The notes under the pieces were generated by a model. That model saw only the letters and a program-made list of their open reading frames with translations. It ran no database searches and was not told the origin of the DNA. Shown here piece after piece: positions 48,377 through 59,859 of a DNA stretch of 64,000 bases (within the stretch, counting starts at the first letter, position 1; each line of letters opens with the position of its first letter). A program made the position numbers and the translations under genes. Source of the stretch: Acanthosepion pharaonis (taxonomy: Eukaryota; Mollusca; Cephalopoda; Sepiida; Sepiidae); NCBI GenBank assembly GCA_903632075.3, contig CAHIKZ030003337.1:141001-205000 (forward strand), written 5' to 3'.

Positions 48377-48800
48377 AAAAAGTCATTTTTATGTTTATAC
48401 ATTCTTTTTATAGATACAAATATTTAAGTAAATGCTCTGTTTTATAATAAACAGTATTAATAACATTTAAAGGCCTGAATGTCTGAGAAATTATCATAGA
48501 AAATATTCGTCCTCTGACAGGAATCGAACCTGTATCCTATATGGAACCATTATTTAGCCTGACGTGCCTTAACCGATCCAGCCACGAGGATCGATCGATT
48601 AACAAGGTCGATTTTACTGCTTTTAAACTTCAATCTTCCATGAATCTCTCACGTACATTCATATCTACTCAAAGCCTATCTAAATGTAAAAAAATGACGT
48701 CACACATTATGAAATTGATAAAGTCCAACAATTAATTTAAGACAATTTTATGTTCATACATTCTTTTTATAGATACAAAAAAAAAATTCTTTTTATAGAT
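48377..48800. repeat. FB3 repeat, split copy
   Basis: TTTTTATAGATACAAATATT and GTAAATGCTCTGTTTTATAA (48377-48475) belong to the family at 55100. A second, shorter piece (ACATTCTTTTTATAGATAC) lies at 48755-48800. Between them sits a tRNA-like segment. Confidence 0.65.
48505..48597 (-). repeat. tRNA-derived sequence (SINE head or tRNA pseudogene)
   Basis: Minus strand shows TCCTCGTGGCTGGATCGGTT AAGGC (box A), a perfect T arm ACAGG-TTCGATT-CCTGT (box B), and GAGGA able to pair with TCCTC. The anticodon arm does not fold cleanly and the acceptor stem is offset. The T-arm part, degraded, is also inside the FB3 unit at 55200-55255, so it travels with FB3. Confidence 0.5.
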
Positions 48801-48808
48801 GCATAGGC

Positions 48809-49288
48809 TGCGATGGGTAAATTGTCGTCTACCTTACGCAAAAATGAAAATAACCTTAACATCTCTCTTTAACAGATATATTTACCAAAATTACACAAAA
48901 ATATCTTGAAATATCAAAGAGAAAATTTCTATAAAATCGCCATTGGCTTCAATCACAGTCTCCGGACGACTTCAGAATCTCCTGCATTTAACCTGGGCGG
49001 TCTCCTTGTTTAAGTTGGTGAATGCTACCATAATCATTGCCTTCAGTTCATCTTTTGTGTTAAAAGGAGTTTTGCGGTTTTCTCGCTCAACTGCGCCCCA
49101 CACATAATAATCAAGAGGTTACTGTCTGAAGAGTTAGTTGGCCATATATAAGGGGTTATGTGGTCGCAGAAATTCTCTGGCACCCATGAGTGATTTCTCC
49201 TCCTTGCGTGGCATAGTGAAGAATCTTGTTTCACGACAGAGACTCTTTCATCAACTTCCTTTTTGACCAAGGGCAGCACTATCTTCTC

Positions 49289-49344
<56 letters not shown>

Positions 49345-50058
49345 TATATATGTGTGTGTGAACTTAAATCGAATCCCTCATGAGCTTCCGATTCTCCTTC
49401 CCACACCGCCGTCCACCTGGTGAAAGCGGATAGGCGGACAGCTGAAGACGTGGGCCTCAACGATCAAGGAGGATCTGGCGCTACTTTCCGGCCGTATGTG
49501 GTCGGCCTCCGCCACTGGAACCGCGACTGGCTTACCATCTCGTACGACCTCGCGACAGACCGACGGGCGTGGGCAGCAATGGTCCGTGATGCGTTGCGTC
49601 AACAGGAAGAAGCCGGCTCAATCCGCCCAGGGTGAATGCCGCATCAAGACAAGACAAGACTATCTTCTCGAGGCACATGGTGTGGGCCTCCCTGATGAGT
49701 CTGGGGCTTTCCCAAAAAATTCGGGAGTTCTTTTCTTATCAGAACGATCACTGTTAGTTACCGAGCTGCTGAACATTCGTAATCACTATTAGTCTCATCC
49801 AACTCTCAGAATGCACTTTACTTTCCTCGGATTGACATCCAACCAATGAAATATTCGTATTAGAGCATCCGGCTCGAATGCCAAGCACCAAAGCATGCCA
49901 AATTTCTGACGGAACCAATTGCGTCATCGTGTTCATTCTCTCACAGAGGGTGCCAAACTGACCCTACTATACTGTACAGTCGACAATATCAAAAACAAAC
50001 GACGGGCATAAACTATATTAAAAATGAAAAATGGCGACGATTTACCAATCGCACCCTG
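48809..50058 (-). mobile_element. Tc1/mariner family M, copy C (with nested insertion)
   Basis: Ends are GCTGCGATGGGTAAATTGTC at 48809 and GACGATTTACCAATCGCACC near 50036-50056, followed by CTGTA. The transposase is on the minus strand. ATG at 49927 gives MTQLVPSEIWHALVLGIRAG and CSNTNIS; further in come RRNHSWVPENFCDHITPYIW, ending with EANGDFIE near 48940. Stops and frame changes abound. A 367-bp sequence was inserted later at 49292-49658. Without it the element is about 870 bp. Confidence 0.82.
49278..49672 (+). mobile_element. LINE 3'-end insertion inside copy C, with target duplication
   Basis: A perfect 14-bp duplication ACTATCTTCTCGAG flanks the insert (49278-49291, 49659-49672). The insert begins with a TA/GT array, then AACTTAAATCGAATCCCTC, then GC-rich coding-like sequence reading DVGLNDQGGSGATFRPYVVG, RHWNRDWLTISYDLATDR and AWAAMVRDALRQQEEAGSIR. 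A stop and an (AAGAC)3 tail follow. The DR-W..MV.DA pattern is typical of LINE C-termini. High GC and an intact short frame suggest a recent insertion. The 5' segment recurs at 51629-51665. Confidence 0.85.
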
Positions 50059-50429
50059 TATTTGTGCAGTTTATTTTGTGTGAAACATCTGTTTGGTGTT
50101 GTTTTTTTTTGTTTTGTTTTTTTTCGCGATTTCTTTGAGACTAGTCTTTCTCGCTTCATATGCTTGATGTTGTTTAAGGTTGAGAAACCTAAATCATATA
50201 AGGAGAAAATTGCATTAAAACTAATAAAGCCTTTTTAGCTAGTGTGGAATAAAAGGTTTACATATTCATTTATTCAAATATTATCTCTGTAGCATTACTA
50301 CTTCCACACGCACATTTATACGTATGCCGTGAAGATATATTACAGCACGGTGGTTGGGAATCACTGAAAGGACCCAATACGGGTTGACATATCAGAACAT
50401 CATGCAAATAAGTAACGTACAATCGTCAG
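50059..50429. other. No recognised feature
   Basis: T-rich stretch near 50100, otherwise unremarkable. Confidence 0.45.
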
Positions 50430-50830
50430 CACTAGAGAAAAAAGAACAAAACAGGGGGTGTAAGTAATAAATTCATACCAGAAAAAAACAAAGAAGAATA
50501 TGCAAGGAAAAAACAATCTGATAAAAGAAAAGGAAAAGAAGAAGATTTTAAAGGAGATGGATAATAAAAGACAGGAAGACGAAAGGTTAAAAAAAACAAG
50601 AAGAGTGAAGATATATTCCTCGTATTGCTATGGATGGACAGAGGAAATAAGGAGATGAGAAAGAAAAGAAAGAAAAAAAAATTGCGAAAACGCTAGGAGA
50701 AAAATCTGTTGAAAAATCTGTTGAAAAATCTGTTGAAAAAAGAGGACAAAAATATAAGAAAACGGGACAATTTAGAATGAAATGCAAATGTAAAAATTAT
50801 GTCTAAAGACCCAAAAAAGGCTGAATGAAG
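50430..50830. repeat. Purine-rich tract with a 12-bp triplicate
   Basis: The plus strand is strongly biased to A and G over about 400 bp. AAAAATCTGTTG is repeated three times at 50701-50738. Confidence 0.85.
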
Positions 50831-50977
50831 GAAAAAAAAGATGGAGATGACAACATGTGTTTACTTGACTCATCGACTTCCTGAAGATAAGAAACCAAAT
50901 TATCCCTAATAACCAGCATCTGTGGTTATCCTCCTGTTACTAAAAGTAAAGTTAAACTGTTTTATTTCTTTCAAATA

Positions 50978-51581
50978 CCGGATGTAACAGCAAAATTGGG
51001 CAAATCGTGTTAGAGCATAAGGGTCCAAACATCAAAATGATTAATATCTAAAAAAAATTACTAACCTAATTCAGTTTCTTTTTTCCAGGTTTTCAGATGT
51101 GTTCAGCCATTTTGATGCCGATTGTCGTAAGAATCACTGAAAAACCCTTTGAGCTATTCAGCTAGAAAGAGTACATGATAAAAATGTATTGTGTCAACCC
51201 ACTGTCTTCTCAAGGGAGCAATAGTGAGAGGAAAAGATCATTCAGGCCTTCAGTAATAGTACCAACATTCATACTCAACAGAACGGTGAATAAGTTTTAA
51301 AAATGAGGGAACAATAGAGAGGAAAACTGGATCAGAAGTCACAACAGGAAGAAGGATCATCATTTCAAGAGATCAGTTTAGATTTGATCCAACTCAGTCC
51401 ATAAGAGATTTGGTACGTGAGAAAGGAGTTTCAACTGTGAGAGTCGAAAGAGAAGTGAAAAAGACTTGAAAATGAAATCTTACGCGAAACTTGTTAGGCA
51501 TATTTTTACACCAGCACAGAAGGTTAGAAGGTTAGAGTGGGCGAAGATCATCTTGAATAAGTTGAAAAATTATTCTGGAAT

Positions 51582-51631
<50 letters not shown>

Positions 51632-51917
51632 CTTAAATCCAATCCCTCATGAGCTTCTGATTCTTAGCTAAGTTTAAATTATGGTGAACATGCCCTTTTC
51701 GTTTATGATCGATTTTATCACAATTCTCCTGTTAAGCTTGGAGAGTAATTATAAATTCTTATTGCTCAAAGTGGAGTCCAATACTGCTATAAAAAAAACT
51801 CGGAGAAATCCAGTAAGATATCTTTAATCATTTCTAAGATACAACGGTTCAAAGTTAATCTAACAAATGGAAAATTGTGCTGTTATACGATTTGGACACT
51901 TCTGCTGTTACATCCGG
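50978..51917 (+). mobile_element. Tc1-like element, 940 bp
   Basis: Terminal inverted repeats of about 33 bp (CCGGATGTAACAGCAAAATT on the left; CCGGATGTAACAGCAGAAGT as the inverse of the right end), each next to TA (50976-50977, 51918-51919). The transposase is reduced to an N-terminal part near 51405-51580: VREKGVSTVRVEREVKK, LKMKSYAKLVRHIFTPAQK, VRRLEWAKIILNKLKNYS. This is the DNA-binding region before the first catalytic aspartate. It is then interrupted by a TA array (51584-51628) and AACTTAAATCCAATCCCTC, the same segment as in the LINE insert at 49362. No catalytic domain remains. Confidence 0.85.
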
Positions 51918-52444
51918 TATAACTGTTTTCAAAATATTAAATAAAATTTAAACGTCCAAAAAGAATTAATTCTGTGAGTATTTCATCCTGCATGAAGCTA
52001 ATTTAATCCATGATTTTTGTTTGCAACGTTTCTTTTCTTTTAACATCTGGTGTCCCATGAACAGCTTCTTCCTCACCAAAGCTAGAAGAAAGTTTGTTGT
52101 TTTTTTTCCGACAATAATCACTGTACCAATAAGCAGAAACGTATATCGACAATGATCATCTTCAACATGTATACTATGACAGTATAGGTTCACACACTAT
52201 CATCATTATAAAAGTCAAACGGCCGTATTAAACTCATTCGCCATTCGGAAATAAGAAAGAAATCTGTAAGCCACAAGTCCCAGTTTCTAAAAAACAATCT
52301 CCCCCAAATGTTAGAGAACGGTCTTCAGTGTTAAATTTTTGTGAAACCTTTTTTCTAGCTTGGCATTTGATATATTAAGAGATGATAAGATACAGTCACA
52401 TTTACCTGGAAATTAGGGAATTCAATCTAATTATCTAAGAAATC
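51918..52444. other. No recognised feature
   Basis: AT-rich DNA without signatures. Confidence 0.45.
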
Positions 52445-53190
52445 AACTTGCGAAACAATTTTGTAATTGTTTGATAAGGTATACGCTGAGATTAAATCAG
52501 ATTCTGAGGCTTAGGTACATTTTTTAATTGTTTGATAGGGTATACACTGAGATTAAATGAGATTTGGAGGTTTAGATACATTTTTTGATTGTTTGGTAGG
52601 GTATACGCTGAGATTAAATGAGATTTGGAGGCTTAGGTACATTTTTAATTGTTTGATAGGGTATACGCTGATATTAAATCAGATTCGGAGGCTTAGGTAC
52701 ATTTTTTAATTGTTTGATAGGATATACGCTGAGATTAAATCAGATTCAGGGGCTTAGGTACATTTTTTTAATTGTTTGATAGGTATACGCTGAGATTAAA
52801 TGAGATTCGGAGGCATAGGTACATTTTTTTTAATTGTTTGATAGTGTATACGCTGAGATTAAATCAGATTCGGAGGCTTAGGTACATTTTTTTAATTGTT
52901 TGACAGGGTATACGTTGAGTTTAAATCAGATTTGGGGGCTTAGGTACATTTATATTTGTTTGATAGTGTATACACTGAGATTAAATCAGATTCTGTGGCT
53001 TAGGTACATTTTTTAATTTTTGGATAGCGTATACGCTGAGATTTACTCAGATTCAGGGCCTTAATTACATTTATATTTATTTGATAGGGTATACGCTGAT
53101 ATTAAATCAGATTCAGGGTCTTAGGTACATTTTTTAATTGTTTGATAGGGTATACGCTGAGATTAAATCAGATTCGGAGGCTTCGGTACA
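52445..53190. repeat. 61-bp minisatellite, about 12 copies
   Basis: Tandem units with TTTTTTAATTGTTTGATAG, GGTATACGCTGAGATTAAAT, CAGATTCGGAGGCTTAGGTA. Units differ by point changes and T-run length. Each contains GTATAC. Confidence 0.96.
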
Positions 53191-53735
53191 ACATTTTCCG
53201 CGGATTATTTTTAAAATAGAAAGAACCACATCTGTTTTAAGGGATATATTCAAAATGCGATTTGGAGACAAATATATTCTGTTTAGTCAGTTCCTTTTTC
53301 ACTAAAAAGAATCACCTTTTTTTCAAATAGTATATTCAAAATCCTATTGGAGGCTCAATTTATATCGATGTTTACATTTTAGACCATAAATAAACGTAGA
53401 TTTTATACTAATCTTATAAACCCGGATATATTAAATGCTATTCTTAGGTTAAGAAACAAAGTGTTCCCACATTTCCCTTTTAAAATGTATATATACCCAT
53501 TTTGAATAATTCAAAATGTCACTCGGAGATTTACGGCACAAACGTATTGATTTTTTTTTCATTTTCTTTTAAACTGTAATGACACATTAGTTTATAACGG
53601 ATATTTTTGTAATCATTTCACTCCAAGTAAGGAGGTAATGCCTCTAGTACGCAGGGAGGTAAAGTGAAGAAGAAGACTGAGAATAGGGAGGATTGGGGAA
53701 AGGACGAAATTAAACGGGATTCAAGAAGGTAAATG
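53191..53735. other. No recognised feature
   Basis: Contains loosely repeated TTCAAAATGCGATTTGGAG / TTCAAAATGTCACTCGGAG segments at intervals, possibly an older diverged repeat. Confidence 0.4.
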
Positions 53736-53935
53736 ATGGCACTTATCGTTGCATTTAAATTTTTGAAGATTTTAGTTATCCTGGAACTAAGTATACGAAA
53801 GTGAGTTGCACAGGTGGGAAGTGCGAGAAAATAAACTGTTGCAGTAGAAGTGGCGGCTGCATTTAGTTATTTTAATATTAAACGGGTGGGACCTAGATAC
53901 TTAACTAGTAGCACGGCTTTATTTAGACACCAGGG
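53736..53935 (+). repeat. Dispersed repeat U3, plus-strand copy
   Basis: CATTTAAATTTTTGAAGAT, GAAGTGCGAGAAAATAAACT, GAAGTGGCGGCTGCATTTAG and GGGTGGGACCTAGATACTTA follow the U3 order. Confidence 0.55.
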
Positions 53936-54549
53936 GAAAAAAGCTCGTCTGTGTTGTTGAAAATGCAGTTTAGAGGCTACAATACGATGTATTTAAAAAT
54001 GTTTCCTTCTAAGCCTTAAGGAGTCATACTTTTTTTTTTAACTGAGATATTCGAAATTCATTCTCACTGGAAACGTTTCTTTTGCCAAGGACGAGTGAAT
54101 TGTATGGCAATAACGCCTTCCAACGACCTTGTTACGACATCTCCTGACACCAAGTCGGTCTCAAGTGTAATGCATTCCATCCTTTTTGGATCAAGTAGGT
54201 TTACTCAAAGGAGCTATTGGAATCTGGGCAGCAAAGTTACTCCATACACATAAGAAAATGATCCATTAATCTCTTCAAAGGCCAAGGATTAAAAGAAACT
54301 AATACTTGGAATCGACTTATGAAAATGTAAAAGTAGTGATGCCGAAAATTTGTAAAGGCGTTTCTTTAAGTTAGAAGTTGAAAGCTCTCGAATAAAATTA
54401 TCTGCTGAAAAGGTTGCTAGCTTAGGTGCTGATGACGTGTCTTATAAACAACATGTATTTTATTATTAGTGCATCCATTATTTCAGAATTGAGCCTTTTT
54501 ATCAGCCAAGCAATATACAGAAGACAAAATATATCGATTTATTAAGCGT
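53936..54549. other. No recognised feature
   Basis: AT-rich DNA without signatures. Confidence 0.45.
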
Positions 54550-54670
54550 ATCTTAGATATGGCACAAGGCCGAAAATATGGGGCCAACTAAAGAGGATCA
54601 TACTCACTATTTAGTCGTAATTGATCCGGCGAGACAAGCCTGCTAATCACTGCATCACATCGAAGTATCC
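54550..54670 (-). repeat. tRNA-derived SINE2 remnant, copy 4
   Basis: Minus strand has GCAGTGATTAGCAGGCTTG, GATCAATTACGACTAAATAG, and CCCCATATTTTCGGCCTTGT then GCCATATC. Confidence 0.5.
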
Positions 54671-55099
54671 TCGACATACACATTTAATTCGACAGGTTTT
54701 CTTGGAACCAATGATGTATTTGAACTTTTCATATTTCCGTCTCCCAATTTTCAATGAAGGCAAAAGCTTAATTGTATTACTTTTTCTATTATTCAGGCGG
54801 GGTTCTTGATGCAATAAATTAACATATCCCCGAATTATAAATGCCATAAATAATTTTGTTCCATAGAATATTTCAGCACCGGACGAGTTCGTTGATAACC
54901 TCTACTGTATTACTTCCGGGATAATCTTAAATGCCTTTTTGGGTCATTTGATCCAACATAAACCAGGTTCATATTGAATCGCATAAAGGAACAGGCAAGG
55001 TACAGTGTATTTTCATTACTTGCATTCAGTATAACGACCTGATCTTTTCTGTTATTAGCACTATTACTATTAGTGATAACGACAAAGATAATAATATTA
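54671..55099. other. No recognised feature
   Basis: Unremarkable. Confidence 0.45.
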
Positions 55100-55343
55100 A
55101 AAAGACATTTTATGTTTTAACATTCTTTTATAGATACAAGTATTTAAGTAAATGCTCTGTTTATAATAAACAGTATTAAATAACATTTACCGGCCTGAAT
55201 GGACGAATATTTTCATGAAAAATTCGTCCTTTGACATTCGAACCTGCATCCTAAATGTTATTTAATACTGTTTATTATAAACAGAGCATTTACTTAAATA
55301 CTTGTATCTATAAAAAGAATGTTAAACATAAAAATGTCTTTAA
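55100..55343. repeat. FB3 foldback, fullest copy
   Basis: An 87-bp arm (AAAGACATTTTATG..., ACAAGTATTTAAGTAAATGC, AACAGTATTAAATAACATTT) is mirrored at 55255-55343. The loop holds CCGGCCTGAATGGACG and a degraded tRNA T-arm. Related units lie at 48377, 58843 and 59639. Confidence 0.9.
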
Positions 55344-57031
55344 TAAATTGTCGGACTTTGTCCAATTCTTAATGTATAAAGATAATAATATTAATCCGAA
55401 TGTAGATAATGATAATTTGTATCGCAAACGTTCAGACAGAATTTATCTTCTCTTAAGAAGTAATACAAATTCCAGGAACACCGCGATCTTTAATTCTATT
55501 TTAATATTAATTCTAGATTACAGATTTTCGAATAGACTAATTCTTTATATTTGTTTATTTTTAGGGGGAATTGTCAGAACTTATTAACATCTCCTTATAA
55601 TATATCTTAGAACTTTGTAACCTCTTTTGATAATATGACGCCCTTTGGACATTCTGGTCACAGTTAAATAATAGTTTCAGACTATTATTTTATGATGACA
55701 GTGTGTTATGGCGCAGACCATTCTGTTGGCTGGCCTTTAAGGTCAGATGATAGACAAAATAGGGATGTCGATTTTGACTGGCTGAGAAGAACGTGGGGAT
55801 GCTAGAGAGATAGAAAATGATTTCAGGGAATTAAGATTTTACACGTCGAATAATGTAGATGTGATAATTTCGTGTATGGAAACTGATCCCCAGTGAGGAC
55901 GATAGAGTGATCCCGCTAGTTAAAAATCTACACGTCGACGTGTTTAATAAAATAGATAAGTTTAATTTTCATTTTGCTGAAGTTCTCATTTTACCTCCGA
56001 ACTAAAATCCAACTAGCGGCCTTAGAAAAAAGAGAGAAAAACAATCTATTATGATCGCCAACCGCAAAAAACAACTTTATTTTGATCGCCAAGTACGTCA
56101 ACCGAGAGATTCCCAGAATGAGGGGGCTATAGAATATTTTGCTCAATTTGGTGTAGTGGCCAAGACTTTTCCAGAAGAGAGGGAGTATGCAACACAATAG
56201 CATATTTTAAAGGCGTACGTCTATTAATTTAGCCTGATAATTAACGTTTAAGAGCAATTTCAAATTTTTCTTTTGCTTTCTTTAAATATACTCTTACGGT
56301 GTGATTATTGTTAATTTATTATTGTATTTTTTTAGGGTTTTGCTTAGATCTAATATTTATATTAACCAAAGCATTATTAGTGGTGCTATGGTGGAAAAGT
56401 TATTTTGTTTAATTTTAATTAAAATCCCAGAATAAAAAAAATCCTACCATGCTTAATCTTGTTTTAATCCTACCATGCTTAATCTTGTTTTAAGTTTAAC
56501 TTCTAATTGTTCGTACTGTGTTATAACGAGAGGTTATTATGGGAGAAATATTTGTTTTGCCATTTGAATTTCTTCTGTTATGGTCATCTGGTTATTATGG
56601 CTATGTGTGTTATAATAACACCGTACTTCACAAAAATCTTTAAATATACAAATAGAAAAAAATGCCCTAAGAATTTTTGCCGTTAACAATAATTTTTTTA
56701 AAGAAAATCCTGACGACATGCATTTAACGGATGTCAGAATTCATTGAAAAATACATCCCTATCCCTACCAAAACGTAACTAATAACTGATACATCAAAAT
56801 ACAGCGATAATGAACACCCAAACACCCCTTATCTGGTTGAATAGATTTCTCTGTATCCTTGGAAACGTGAATTATGATTTTTGCCGTACCATTAAAACCC
56901 AGTAAATTTTAAAATAAGTTACTCCAAAATTCGCTTCAGGATGAAATAGAACTAATGTCTTTAATTTAATTACAAAATTAAATTCAAATCTTTTAGATTC
57001 CATTTTGAAACATGGTTAGAACTGTGTAGCG
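55344..57031. other. Unrecognised DNA
   Basis: TTGTCCAATTCTTAATGTAT just outside the foldback recurs at about 59766, so the FB3 unit extends slightly further. A tandem CCTACCATGCTTAATCTTG duplicate lies near 56445-56490. No protein signature. Confidence 0.4.
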
Positions 57032-57057
57032 AAAAAACATATTTTAAATCAGTTAAT

Positions 57058-57127
<70 letters not shown>
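57032..57127. repeat. Half hairpin plus (TA)n
   Basis: GCGAAAAAACATATTTTAAA and TCAGTTAATTTATAATATA match the right half of the hairpin at 25535-25606. A TA array follows in both places. Confidence 0.85.
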
Positions 57128-57130
<3 letters not shown>

Positions 57131-58772
57131 GTATCCAACGCAGAGAAATTATAATATATATGCAACAACAAACGGTGTGTAAATAGGGGATCTGACTTGT
57201 AATATTTCACGAAGAAAAAGTGTAGTTACGGCCGTTACTCTATGAACATGGTTAGGACATGTGGTTTTATTCTATAAGACTTACCGCTGTGGGCTAGGGA
57301 TGTCTTTTTTCTCTGTACTCTACATCGCAAAACCTTCGTCACTTTATCCGCTGACGTCATTCAACAGCCGTCACATGACTCTCGTGATTATCTTAACGAA
57401 AGGGAGACAATAGACGTTTTTAAACCTAGAGTGTCACTCGGTTAAGCGAAACCCACGAGTGTCATTGTCTTGAAGCATTCGTTTCGTTTTTTTTGTTCTT
57501 ATTTCTTTTCTTTGATTGCTCACTAGGCCATTTTTTCTTGTTTCTGTTATTCATCTTGCATAAGGCACAGGTATTACTATCTATATTTCTGTTTATTTAC
57601 TAAATTTTATTCCCCCCTCCCATTTTCTTTTTATGCTGGATGTGCATTTGAGTCACACATTTCCACTAAAATTAGTTGTAATTCCTCTTCGAAATATATG
57701 CATTTTAATGATACTCGACGGATGATTTCGCCTTCCTATCACGACATATTGAAGATTCTCGATGCCACTGCCACATGATTAGAAGATCACCAACGCCGAT
57801 TGGACGCCGAAAATAGTTTGGTTTTTCAATTAATCGATCGCTTAGAAGAGAAACCGACTGCGCTATTTGACTTGGACTTGTTCAGCCATTGTTCTATGTC
57901 CGTCAATTTCGGCAAGTAGTCGATATTCTTTATGGCTTTGAGCCGAAGCATAACTCCTGATCGTCGAGTTGGTTGTAAATAGTCAAGCAATATCAAGGCT
58001 CGTGATAACCGAGGTTTCCGCGCGTAAATCGATGTATATTGATTTACTTGTCCTTACTACAATAGATTTACAGCGATAAACGGTCGACTTTATGAATTTT
58101 TAGCTTCTCCACATTACAGATATTTGCCAAACTTCCGTCAATAACGCTATCTCGAAGGTCAAAGAATCATGGGCATACGTATAAAAATTATCTCCTTGGC
58201 AAGAATTTAATTTCACATACAAGCATACACACATGCAGAGAGAGAGAGAGAATGAGACAGAGTGAGAAAAAAAGAAAGATAGAGAGCAAAAGAGAGAATT
58301 AAAGGAAACTTTAAGCTGGTAGAGACGTAGTTAGCTCAGACGTAGATGTAGATACAAGGCATAATGTGAGCCAGAGAATTGTACGAACGTAGATATACGT
58401 ATTGTTCCACTGGGCTATGATGGAAAGATACATTATGGGCTGGCTGATGAAATAACGCAAAACGGCACAATACGTGATAAACTATTTTATTCAAAATGGA
58501 GCTCGATCCGTTTGCTCATCGCATTCCCTGGCGTGACCGGAAGTGCTTACAATCATGATCAACATTATTGGTGTTGCTATAGAACACGTATATTTACCAT
58601 GAAAGAATTAAGAATAAATAAATTTGCAAAATTAGATATAGACAAGTCCATGGGAAAATGGATAAAACTGAATACTATGCATTTTTTGTTTTGCTTTTTA
58701 AATAACTGAGCTTCAACTATGGCATCGAGGTTATAAGTGCGGTAACTTGATATTCCTAAGTAACTGAAAGAT

Positions 58773-58776
<4 letters not shown>
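57128..58776. other. Less AT-rich region with possible decayed frame
   Basis: GCTGACGTCATT near 57351 contains a TGACGTCA palindrome. Plus strand near 57690-57900 reads MHFNDTRRMISPSYHDILKI, LDATAT, a stop, then LEDHQRRLDAENSLVFQLID and RLEEKPTALFDLDLF. This could be a decayed gag-like or host-derived frame. It is not recognised. An AG-rich stretch lies near 58235-58300. Confidence 0.3.
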
Positions 58777-58828
<52 letters not shown>

Positions 58829-59002
58829 TGGACAAAGACATTAAAGACATTTTTTTATGTTTAACATTCTTTTTATAGATACAAGTATTTAAGTAAATTA
58901 CCGGATATTCAGGCCGGTAAATTTTATTTAATACTGTTTATTATAAACAAAGCATTTACTTAAATACTTATATCTATAAAAAGAATGTTAAAAATAAAAA
59001 TG

Positions 59003-59048
<46 letters not shown>
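58777..59048. repeat. FB3 foldback copy between (TA)n arrays
   Basis: TA 58777-58822. The FB3 palindrome at 58843-59007 has a shortened left arm and a CCGGATATTCAGGCCGG centre. TA 59009-59048. Confidence 0.88.
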
Positions 59049-59051
<3 letters not shown>

Positions 59052-59580
59052 CTCGCTAGGTGAAAAAACCTGGATAGCACAATTTTTAAACAAAATGGAA
59101 TCCGAGGAGAATTTAAAAAAAATATATATAAAAGAAAGAATGAGAAACTTCCTAACAGTGCGACAGAAATCGTCCATTACTTTAAATTTCTGGTACAAAG
59201 AAGAACAAAACAACGAATAATAAGTTAAAACGAAGAGTGCTCAATACACTAGGTATAGCAAAAGTAAAATAAATAAATCCTAATGAGCCAGGTACTACCT
59301 ACCTTGGTTTCCATACATGGGATTATCAGGGCGAACTGGCTAAAGAAGAATTAACGAGGAACAAATTTATTGATAAAATTACGGCTAAAACGTAAAATTA
59401 GCACTAGTCCTAAAAGATATAAAGCAAGTGACTACAAAAAAAAAAAAAAAAAAAAAAAAAACGCAAGAAAAATCATCTTTATTCTAATAAACAAAATTTC
59501 TTAGGCCTGTATCTTATTAAGGATTTCACTCTGATGATTCCATGTGGTGAAACGTAGGGGAAGATGTACCTGACTCATTA

Positions 59581-59582
<2 letters not shown>
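59049..59582. other. Unrecognised repeat with hammerhead-like end
   Basis: 59531-59556 reads CTGATGA, a weak CC/GG hairpin, GAAACGTA. A shared phrase, AATCCTAATGAGCCAGGTAC near 59276 and its approximate inverse near 59562-59581, suggests foldback structure. A pure A run lies at about 59437-59461. Confidence 0.35.
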
Positions 59583-59644
<62 letters not shown>

Positions 59645-59782
59645 CATTTTTATGTTTAACATTCTTTTTATAGATACAAGTATTTAAGTAAATGCTCTGT
59701 TTATAATAAACAGTATCTATAAAAAAAGAATGGTACACATAAAAATGTCTTTAATGAATTGTCGAACTTTGTCCATTTCTTA

Positions 59783-59857
<75 letters not shown>
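59583..59857. repeat. (TA)n, FB3 copy, (TA)n-(AG)n
   Basis: TA 59583-59638. FB3 59639-59753, with the right arm internally deleted. TA 59788-59826. AG 59827-59857. Confidence 0.88.

Positions 59858-59859
<2 letters not shown>

Noticed and set aside
48505..48597. Functional tRNA gene
   Set aside because: The T arm is perfect, but the anticodon arm and acceptor stem do not fold properly, and the segment is embedded in a dispersed repeat.
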